A stretch of DNA of 64,000 nucleotides. It comes from Armadillidium nasatum. Taxonomy: Eukaryota; Arthropoda; Malacostraca; Isopoda; Armadillidiidae. Below the pieces are notes generated by a model. That model searched no databases. It had not been told where the DNA came from and saw only the letters and a list, made by a program, of their open reading frames with translations. The first letter of the stretch is position 1. Every line of letters starts with the position of its first letter. Made by a program: the position numbers and the translations under genes. The stretch is taken from assembly GCA_009176605.1 (NCBI GenBank), contig SEYY01024197.1:24892-88891 (forward strand), in the 5' to 3' direction. Below, one piece after another: positions 1 to 9,300 of the stretch.

Positions 1-691
1 ATCTGCAATCTCTCTATCTATTCTGTCCACAATATCATTCACTCTTGCACCTGGGTAACATACTCGCATTCGTTTCCTTTTATCCGTATTTCTAAAGGTC
101 CTATCTAAATATCGTATCTGAGAGTCTCCAATTAGTAATGCCTCAGTCTTCCTCTTGGGAAACCCGACGTCACAACTGGACACTTCAGATTCCTCCCCAT
201 CAGAAAGACAGCTAAACCTATTACTGCAGGTCACAGGTCTAGTGTCCCTCATGATCCTAATTTTATTACTCCTATTCTCTACAACACTCCATCTATCTGC
301 AGTCCTATCTGCCTCTATAGCCCTCCCCCTCTTGAATTCCTGCCTAGGCGAGTCACTAGGTCTACTTACCCCCATACCCCTACCATTAGCCTGCCCCCTC
401 TCTACTTCTTGCCTACATGAGCTCCCTAGTCTCATCTGAATCACTACCAACCACCTTCTTCCTAACACTTCCCTCTCTTCTTAACTCTGATACCCATTTG
501 CTAAGCCTATCTACTTCTAGCTGCAAAGACTCAGACCTTTCATTCTTTTTCATCTCATCCAAATCCTCACTTATCCTTTCAATCTCCTTTCTTATCAACA
601 CATGTTCAGCTTTCAGGATACAAACAGTACATTCACCAACATTTTCTCTTCTCACAGTCCCACAAATGTCACAATCCACATACATACTCAA
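1..691 (-). mobile_element. L2/CR1-like LINE, ORF1 5' part, cut by the window edge
   Basis: On the minus strand a frame starting at 691 opens with a zinc-finger-like motif (C-x2-C-x10-C-x2-C, CDIC...CTVC), followed by a charged helical, coiled-coil-like stretch. A stop at about 413 and a frame change then lead into a segment containing LIGDSQIRYL, the catalytic serine block of an SGNH/GDSL esterase. The last 300 bases match the ORF1 of the LINE at 27.1 kb almost base for base. ORF1 proteins of CR1/L2-type LINEs are known to combine a zinc finger with an esterase domain and to bind element RNA. The rest of ORF1 and ORF2 would lie to the left of the window. The frame change near 413 suggests a dead copy. 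Confidence 0.75.
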
Positions 692-2217
692 ATTATTATA
701 TGCTATTCAAGTTAAATTATTACAAAGGCCTAACTTAAAGCTATTGAAATTATACTATATTGTTACAAGGCCTAACTTTAAATCAAGAGCTCTAAGCAAC
801 AATCTAACCTCAAATATCCTAAATTAAACAACCTTAGTCCTAGTTTAGCCTAGGGTTTTGAAAATATATCCTAGGACTATCAGAAAGCCTAATCTGAACA
901 ACTGGGTAGGCCTACTGCCAGTCAGACAATCCAATTAAAATATCTGAATTAATCCAGAAATTAAATAATCTTCACTAGAAATTAACCAACTTTACAAAAA
1001 ACAAAACAAAAGAACACTTAGGCTGAATATTATAAATTCTTGATAAAAACCTAAGGATTAGGCCCACCCTAGCCTTTAGCTGTTTACCTAATACTGAGCT
1101 TCAAGAAATCACACCTCAATATTAAATTAATGAATACCACTATTAATAATACAAACAAATCAATCACCCAACAATATAAAAACTTAAAAATATAAAATAA
1201 CTTAAAAATAAACAATTTGTACAGGTAAAATAAAGAGACCACTTTAAACATAACCTTCTCTGGTGAAAGCACCACTATCACTATAAGCTTTTCCATATTA
1301 AATATAAGTTCTCCATAGATAACTAAAGAGAAGTATTTCCTTCCCAGTTGGGAGCTTTGTTTTATCAGGGTACAATATACACTATCCACAGGCAAAGTGA
1401 ATCCCTATGGGGAAACAGAGTGTTCAGTACAACCACTAAAATTTCTTAATAAGAAATGTTGGTTCACAACAAGAACAAAGTCTCAAATTTGGATGGTTAT
1501 AAAAATTTGAATTGTGTCTGTCACACAGAAACAATGTGGTTCTGTGACAGGAATAATGTGTTCCACAACACGAAAGGGATCCTACAACATGGATTAAGCT
1601 GGAATTAAGATCCATAACTAGGACTAGGGTTCATAACCTGGATTAGAATCCACAACTGGAACCTAAAATATTTAAAATAGTTGTAAACTTAGGGTGTAAA
1701 AAAAAAACTTTCCTTTAACTATATGAATTATAATCACATGATATCAACAATAATGAATAAATGATTACTAAGTAATTTACTAGCCTATCATAATTAATAG
1801 CAACTTACCTCAACAGATGTTGAGATTGTCTCTATAGAATGATGGAGACAATGAGACAATATAATAGAGCCAAATCACCGATAACCGTAAAAATAGATTC
1901 AAAACGAATTGGTTGTCCATACAAAGGGGGTATCATCTCAATTGATAAAAATACATTCACAGTCCTACCTGATTTGTTGCGTCCATAAAGAATACTTAAC
2001 TTTAGACAAGCAAAAGCAAAAAAATAGAATAAATTAACAAAACTTTTTATCGAGGTTGACTTATAAGTAAAAAGTTTAAGATTTTTACCAATTTATCTTA
2101 CTAATCTCTGAAAATAAAAGAAAACTTTCAGTAATACAAAATAAAAATAAGTGCTTTATAAGTAAACCATAGGGTATAAAGTATATATGCACAGAGGGCA
2201 TATATACATAACCAGGG
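692..2217. other. AT-rich stretch without a recognised gene
   Basis: No convincing coding region is visible; the 103-codon frame at 1084-1395 is low-complexity AT-rich translation. Two origins fit the position: the 5' untranslated region of the LINE at 1-691 on the right side of that ORF, and, up to about 2241, the 3' LTR of the decayed gypsy segment to the right. A second copy of either element would be needed to place the border. Confidence 0.4.
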
Positions 2218-3525
2218 TCATATGATTGAATTTTCATTACATACTCCCCCACTCGTCAAAACTTGACAGATAAAGAGATATGATCTTATGAAATTGACTG
2301 TCAATGAAAAGTCCTTTGTGAAATATTGAACCATTTCTTTGAATACCTCCTTAGTGATAATAGGAGTGTTGAGATGGGTTACTCCCATCATATAGGCAGT
2401 AAAAATGTTAAACTGACCTTGAACTAGGTCTATTTGTTCCAGGGTCATGCGCTGTATTGGGTGCAGTAAGGAAACAGAAGTTTGAAGTCGCTTAGAACTA
2501 AGAGTATGAGATGAAGAAGTAGGCCTTTTTCTGGATAAATACTTAGAATGAGCACTTAGTTGATCATTATGAGTATAACTAATACCCCCAGATGAAATGC
2601 TGGGTAAACTTTCCTCTAATCCCAATGAAGAGGGAGAAGAGGAACAAGGAGATTGAGAAAGTTGAGAGCGTAGGTCATGTTTGTTTTGTTGATAGTCTCC
2701 TGACATTCGTTCATGGGGTATCATTTTACGTCGTGATGTCTCGTTTAAGTTTGTCATGGTTGTCGGTAATAATTATGAGGGTTTTTATCTTCGAAGATGG
2801 TGTAATTATGGAGTAATCCAGAATGCATCAATAAATTCGTTCGAGGGATGAATTCCATCTATCAACGGACCATTTGAGCCCAAAGAATAAATATCATTAT
2901 CTGGGATAAGCAAGCTTTCATAATTCCTGTTGGTAGACTTGCTCATAAGAACAAGTACTTCTGAAAGAGCCACAGTATGTTTTCCGGACCATCTAACTTC
3001 TTGGGTGTGAAGTCTCATGAGTTCTTTATATACGCGAGATGCATCTTGATTTAAATTTGTAGCTGATGAATGAGGGAGAGAAAATACCAATCTCTGACTT
3101 CTGTAGGCGCAAACTCTATATTGCGTTAGATGTTATAGTATGGGAGATCGGGAAAGATGGGTATCATTATATATAATTGAGCTTTGGGACAGATATTTTT
3201 CACTTGCATCAACATTGATTTAATAATCGGAACTGAGCTTTCAGCTTGATTGTTCAAATCCAGGAATACTACTGAGTATTGTTTGGCTGCTTGATTAGGC
3301 TTTTGTTTACTGACGAAGCTAACTCTTTTATATGCTTGTCTAAACAATGAGAACACCAAGATATGTTGTATTGGGGCGTAATTCTCTTCCTAATGCAGTT
3401 GGTATATCCTCAAATTTTGGGAGCATTGCACGTTTAAATATGAATTCATGATTAGTTGGGTTATGTACAGAGGGTTTATAATTATCCTCTAAATAGGATA
3501 TCCAAGAATGGCCAATCAATAATAC
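2218..3525 (-). pseudogene. SGNH-hydrolase-like frame of a decayed gypsy-type element (locus A)
   Basis: A strong splice acceptor (pyrimidine-rich, TTTTTCAG) ends at 3526, and the sequence after it reads VLLIGHSWISYL, a G-x-S block resembling the SGNH nucleophile block. Further pieces lie in shifted frames (3126-3359, 2806-3090, 2218-2757): a hydrophobic strand YIMIPIFPDLP, then LIDGIHPS, which fits the D-x-x-H block, then a Ser-rich and basic linker and a short helical C-terminus. Order and motifs match the longer frame at 61.5-62.7 kb. At least two frame breaks and internal stops make this a pseudogene unless unrecognised introns remove them. SGNH proteins are mostly esterases or lipases; no substrate can be given. 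It follows a gypsy pol-tail-like frame, which is why I regard it as a retroelement gene rather than a host gene. Confidence 0.5.
2241..2260 (-). promoter_or_regulatory. Polypurine tract and putative LTR start (decayed gypsy segment)
   Basis: Read on the minus strand, GAGTGGGGGAG is followed at 2241 by TGTAATG. A purine run directly before TG is the usual border between the interior and the 3' LTR of an LTR retrotransposon. The overlying reading frame runs on to 2218, so the tract would lie within its last codons. No partner LTR is in the window, so this remains a prediction. Confidence 0.4.
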
Positions 3526-3602
3526 CTGAAAAATAAAGATGAATAAAATTGGATATATGTTTAGGTAATAAAATAATAAAAATTTTTTTTTTCAATACAG
3601 GG

Positions 3603-4069
3603 TTATACGGTGGTATTATTTATGGTTTTGGTAGTATTTGTAGTAAGAGGTGGGTATAATGGTGTAAGTATTGGTTTACTCCTTTTTACAGAGGATTTGG
3701 AAGGTCGTTGTTTTTCTAAAACAGTCTCCTGAACCCAGGGCAAGTCAGGAGAAATATATGGCTTCTTTTGCCTTGTTCTTTGAGCTATTGTTTCGATATT
3801 AGACTTTGGAATTGTTATATCTTCGACCTCAATTGAAGGTGCACAATGAACAAACTTTTTACTAGAAGTGACGGGTGTTGAAGTTTTGTGAGAAAATGTA
3901 TTGTATTCATCAAAAGTTTTTAACAAGTCTTGTATAACACTAACATCTATGTCAAGTGTAGGTGAAACTGGAGAAGACTTAGTTAATTCTATAGGACGTT
4001 GTTGAAAGAAAGAGTCATCTAATACAGGTATACCTTGGAAATATGGCGGGTATGGTTCCAGACCACCGC
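3603..4069 (-). pseudogene. Pol-tail-like frame preceding locus A, interrupted by gypsy-1
   Basis: An open, low-complexity, Ser/Pro/Thr-rich frame runs to a stop at 3603 and ends in a Thr/Asn-rich stretch just before a possible GT donor at the last codon. Its final third (IETIAQRTRQ, then DLPWVQETVLEKQRPS) can be aligned with the end of the gypsy-1 pol frame (IETPVARPLTRS, DLPNVMPHPLEH) and with the frame at 63.1 kb. I infer that it is the C-terminal tail of another gypsy-type Pol. On the right it is cut at 4069 by the gypsy-1 3' LTR; the sequence that originally adjoined it resumes at 15365 and stays open for roughly 75 bases. The frame continues into the LTR only by chance. Confidence 0.45.
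4066..4069. repeat. Target-site duplication of gypsy-1, left copy (CCGC)
   Basis: CCGC directly precedes the LTR start TGTTAGGG at 4070 and is repeated directly after the other LTR at 15361-15364. The base before each copy is A, so a 5-base duplication (ACCGC) is also possible. Confidence 0.8.
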
Positions 4070-5310
4070 TGTTAGGGAGAGCTAGAACTTGTGAATGAAC
4101 TAACTTGCCTACACAGGACTTTTGGGAAATGACCCAAGATTTGATGGAACACCTATATATTACATTCAAATCCGTCAGCCATGAAAAAGGGGCCAACCTA
4201 TCACAAGCTTTGCGCGTTTATATGGGACACTATTTGCACTAGTCAATTAACTTTAACGAACCTAGTTTTATTATCAATCAAACAATTTAACTAAAGTATA
4301 AGGGATGAGGGATAGTAAAAGAAATGTTTACTGATATTACATTTACTTAATGATGAATTGCTAATCAAACAAAAAAATTTATTAAAATGAATAAGTTTAA
4401 CTTTTATTAAATGGAATTATATTTAAAACAGACCAAAATTTTATAGTTTATCTCTTTTTGTCATTAATTTTGCACTCTTGTTTATTAAGGAATGTCCGGT
4501 ATTTAACCTCTATTAATGGGATAGTGTTGGGAATGGGCAACAACTTGCTGTGTCAGTTAATACTTAAACTAGGAGAAATATTTTCCTCTTAAGTGGAGTT
4601 GGTTAGTGATGAAATACAGGAGTTGGAAGAAGAGTATATAATATTTTTGGCTTATCTAATTTGGTAGTTGTAGCTGGCTTCTCTCTTCCTTTCCTTGTAT
4701 AATTTTTTGGTTTGTATATAGTATCTTGTTTTGTTCTTCAATGCTACAAGATGCTGAATGGATGCTTCACTATTGGGGATCCGGTAATGATACAAGGCTG
4801 GAATGGTCGACAACCAGCATTAGACGTCCACAGGTTGTAATGGTCTCACAAGGTGTCCAGGACTGGATTCTGTATAATTTAGTCCCGATACTAGAAGCCT
4901 ATGGAGATTGGTTTTATTAAATCTTTATCCCATTAATATTAGGTATGTGTTACAATTACCATTATACACATTAGAGTCAATAATTAACATCGTTACATAA
5001 TATAATAAGTATATACAACTTTACCTTATTGAAGGCTTTTTCCTTGTATGAACAATTTAATTCCCTATTGGTGGAGGCCTAATACTTGAATGTAAAACAT
5101 ATAAATTCAAAAATAATAAAAATCAATATTCTGAAAAATAAAAATAATTAATAACATCTTTCCATTTAACACAGACATAGAATGAACATAAAACAAATAA
5201 TTTAAAATAAATAACTGATTGTCTAATGATCATCAGTACTACTGATGATAAAAAAAAAGAAAACTAGAAAAATAGTTCAAAACAAATAACTTTTTTGACT
5301 CTCCCTTTTA
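4070..5310 (-). repeat. 3' LTR of gypsy-1
   Basis: This is a direct copy of 14123-15360, beginning TGTTAGGGAGAG on the + strand and ending CTCTCCCTTTTA, an imperfect terminal inverted repeat. Differences from the other LTR include C/T near 4097, an extra T near 4610, T/G at about 4880 and a short length difference near 5285. The short open frames inside both LTRs (4726-4920 and 14778-14972) are not supported as genes. Confidence 0.95.
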
Positions 5311-5330
5311 TCCCCCTCCACCAGATTTTA
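5311..5330 (-). promoter_or_regulatory. Polypurine tract of gypsy-1
   Basis: On the minus strand GGTGGAGGGGGA lies immediately before the 3' LTR, where plus-strand DNA synthesis is primed in LTR elements. A second purine run (nine G) lies about 15 bases further upstream. Confidence 0.8.
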
Positions 5331-5576
5331 GCCCCCCCCTATTTTCCGAAGGACTATTTTTCATATGAAGTAGTTACAAATACAAGATAAGGAATACATA
5401 TACAAAATAAAGAACATATACAAAATATGGAATGAAAATACAAGAGCATTACAAAAATAAAATTCTTTACAAAAATATAAAATGTTTTTCATACATTTCC
5501 TTAGAATCATTAACTTTTATTCTAATTCCTCTTTGGTTTGAGGACATATCTATATATAAATATTATATATATCCAA

Positions 5577-5618
<42 letters not shown>

Positions 5619-6371
5619 AAATTAATTAATTTATTTATTTATTTATTTATTTTGTTTACAATTGTTTTCTTAAATCAAATTCCCTTTTATTTTATTTATT
5701 TATTTATTTTTTTCCTGTACAGCTTTTTCCAGATCATGGAATAACCAGGATTGGTATTCCAGGTTATTATTAGTATGAGCTGATCTTTGCTCAATTGTTT
5801 GTTTAACGATGGCTTGGAAAATGGGAGCATTTGCATCACTGTCACATGAATCATGATTATGAACTGCTGGAATCTGTGGAGACACAATATTGTGATTACT
5901 ACCATATATGAGTAGTGCTCCCGCAACTCCGCTACTCCCCCCATCTAAGCACTAATTTGACTCAGCAAGTGTTAAACAAGGAGTTGCGGTCGTTATTAAA
6001 TTATTTATGATTTTTGTACAGCAATCTGTAGTGATTGTTGAGTCTGCAACCCCATTTAATGTTCTTGTTTTTAAAGTTATATATTGTTTTAATAAAGAAA
6101 TAATTATTCTCTTTGATGAAAGCAATCCTAATAATAAAAAGAAATAAACCATTTTCAAGCACTTTATTAATTTAGCATATTAACTTATTGAAATGAAAAA
6201 CAAGATAAATGTGAGTTATGTTTTTATATTTTTAATTCATCAAAGCAACATAAAAATCTCAAAAAAAAATTTTCTTTAAATTTAGCAATTTCAATTAACC
6301 AAAACAAAATATATTTAATTAAAATCACTTGCAAAAATTTTGTATCAGTCTTTAGAAAAAAAAGAAAAACA
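5331..6371 (-). other. Gypsy-1 region between pol and the 3' LTR
   Basis: This stretch contains a run of about 37 T (5580-5616), an ATTT-rich patch, and only short minus-strand frames. One at 5700-5930 ends in a helical sequence (QAIVKQTIEQ, then LFHDLEKAVQEKNK) that faintly recalls the helical C-termini of the SGNH-like frames at 2.2 and 61.3 kb. No envelope-like frame with signal peptide, furin site and membrane anchor is present. I infer that a third gene may once have stood here and has mostly been deleted, but that rests on weak similarity. Confidence 0.3.
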
Positions 6372-9300
6372 TTATGTACTTGTTGTTGTTACAGGAAAGG
6401 ATAGCCTAGAAGACCTAACATGTTCTAAGGGGTGTGGCATTACATTAGGGAGATCTGAGACTGTCCCTCGGGATCGCGTCAAAGGTCTAGCAACAGGAGT
6501 TTCTATTATAATTGTGGGTGATCCTACAGGTAAATCTTCTCGAGATAAACTTCTTCTAAGAACTAGTTCTCCTTCTATTGAATAATCGTCTGGTAGACAA
6601 TCCAGATGGGGAACAGTGGACATTTGAGTAATTCCAAAGTTGTCTTCTAGAAATTTTCTTAAGGTACCTGGTGATTGAGTTTCAGAGTATGATGACCCTT
6701 TAGGTATATTCGATGTGGTTAATTCATTAATAGTTCTATCTACTTCAGGCGCGATCAAAGTGGAATTTATCCATCCTTCAACTAATGGATCTATGACAGT
6801 ATTTTCATGTGGATCATGTACATACATGGGCGTTTGATTCCATTCTACATCGTGATCTTCTGGACTGATATTAACATTTTCATTATTTGGTGATGGATTA
6901 TCACTGGGGTATTCGGTATAGTCCCACGGAAAGTTTTCAAATCCACTGAATTCGAACGATGAATCTTCTAGATCAACAAAGTTGTAAATTTCTCTATCAG
7001 CCGATTTGGGTATTAGTGTTTCAGGACTATTCTGCACTTGGGATGAACATGATTGCGTTTCGGAAGTACTTTGCAATTGGGACGAATTTAAGAGAGGAGG
7101 CGAAATTGTGTAAGTAATGTTATGCATAGGGACAGATGGAAGGACAGTAGAAGAGTTAGGAGAAAGAGGGGAGACAGATGGAATAGGACTATCTAGCGTA
7201 CTAGATACTGAGTCCTGGAGGGGTAAAAATCTAATTTGCCTATTATTTTCCCTATCCCTTTGACTTACTACATTTTTACTCTTATTATCCATCTGTGCAA
7301 TTGTACTTTGCAACATTTTCAAACGCCCTGTTATTGATTCGACCAGGTTCTGGGTGTCAGCAGAACTTACTGGTATGTCAGCGAATCCCAGAAAATCATC
7401 CTCACTATCTTCCATTTCCTGTGGATATTCATCCTGCAAAATCTCTTCATCAATACTATCACCCTCATACAATCCCATAGAAGAATTAGATTGTACGGAA
7501 TGACTATCTTCAGTATTCACATCCAAATTCTCATCTAATTCATCAGTTTTGAAAAGAATGTCAGCAAACTGTGGGTTTCCTTTTAAATATTTGGGTATTT
7601 CGACCCATTTTCTTAAATGCGAAAAGTGTACTTTCTCTTCCCTAGCATTTGGATTATTTATTCTTTTAATATTATAGGTTAATTTATTTTCATTGACTTT
7701 TGTGATGACAAAAGGTCCTTCCCACCTAATTTTAAATTTATTCTCAACATGATGTCCTTTATGTATTACCTTTTTAGACACTTTCTGACCTTTCTTGTAT
7801 GGTTCAAAATTTGTAGTACCTTCATCCCAGTACTGCGGAAAACTGTGAGAGACTTCACGATGTACATTATTTAGTATGAACTCAGATGGTGAAGTTTTCA
7901 ATGAACTATGATAAGTATGATTGTAAATACTCATTGATGATGGAAGCTCCTCATCCCAATCTGATTCATGGTCTAATACTAAACATTTCAATGATTGAAT
8001 CAAACTACGATTAAATCTCTCACAAATTCCATTACTTGCTGGATGTAGTGGTGAGGTTTTTATATGTTGAATATTAAATTCGGATAAAACTTGTTGAAAA
8101 TTGGCGGATACAAATTCTGTGCCATTGTCTGTCAACATTCTGTTAGGTATTTTTAATAAGAAGGGTAGCATTTTCTTCTTGAAAACTCTGGCTACAGTGT
8201 CACTTTGCTTGTTGGTGATTGGGACTACGCAAGCCCACTTAGTAAAGTGATCGATAAGGACTGCTGCGTATTTGTTCCCTGATCTTGTTACGGGAAATTG
8301 TAGTAGATCCATAGCCATTAGATCGAACGGACTATTTGCTGTTATTTTTAATGTAGGTGGTACTATATTTGTTGAGTGTGTTTTCAATTTCTGGCACGTA
8401 GGACAACATTTTACGATGTCAGATACTATTTGATTGACTCGCGGATGCCAAAAATGTCTGTACAATAATTCTAACAACTTATTTCTTCCAACGTGAGCAC
8501 ATCCCCAATGTAAATTGATTACTACAGAGATTAGAAACTTGAAGGAGAGTACATACAATAATTTACCTGAGCTATGTTGATAATACAGTATGTCATTTTG
8601 CATCATTAATCTGTGATGATGTGCTTTGAATATTTGGGTCCGTTTATTCCACTGAGTAGCTGGAATTTGTTTCTTAAGGTACCCTTTGATAGAACGAATA
8701 ATGGAGTCATTTCTTTGGTCTTCCATAATATCCATTTCAGGGATATTATGTTGGGTTATATCAACCTGGTCATATACCAGATTAATAGAATGGATATTTA
8801 TGATGATTTCGTCCATATTTGCTCTAATTACTGGAGGTTGTTTTCTCAAATAATTATAATGAACCCCTCCTAAACATTTTAGACTGCATATTTCTGGAGC
8901 ATCAGGAGAACCATACGTCATAGGTTTTATATCTTTGTAGTATATTTGCACTCTTACTTTAAATAGTTTACAAAAAGCCTCTATTACTTCTGGTTTTGGG
9001 ATGTGTCCACTTAGTTTCATCGCAACCAATTGTTTGCGAATGTTTTTCTCTTTTAATTTATATTTTTCTATATTCTTTAAAAGTTCATCAACTACTGATA
9101 CTCGTAACTCCAGATGATTTTCGGTAGTACCATACAGAAATAAGGAAAAGCACATGAATAATGCATCACCACCTCCTGGAATAGTGATCATTTCAAATCC
9201 TGGAGGTATAAATTCAGTTTCGCGTGTGTTAGCATTGGCTTGTTCTTGTAATGGTAAATCTGGTACTGGGGATCTCGACAATGCGTCAGCTATGAGGTTA

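Noticed and set aside
417-827. 136-codon frame on the + strand over the LINE ORF1
   Set aside because: It is the opposite-strand shadow of a frame with recognisable zinc-finger and coiled-coil sequence.
1084-1395. 103-codon hydrophobic minus-strand frame
   Set aside because: Low-complexity AT-rich translation without motif.
4726-4920. 64-codon frame in the gypsy-1 3' LTR and its twin at 14778-14972
   Set aside because: It is duplicated only because the LTRs are duplicated; composition and position do not suggest a protein, and no start context or domain is visible.
5696-6158. Envelope gene of gypsy-1
   Set aside because: The frames are short, lack a surface/transmembrane layout, and include only AT-rich hydrophobic translation.
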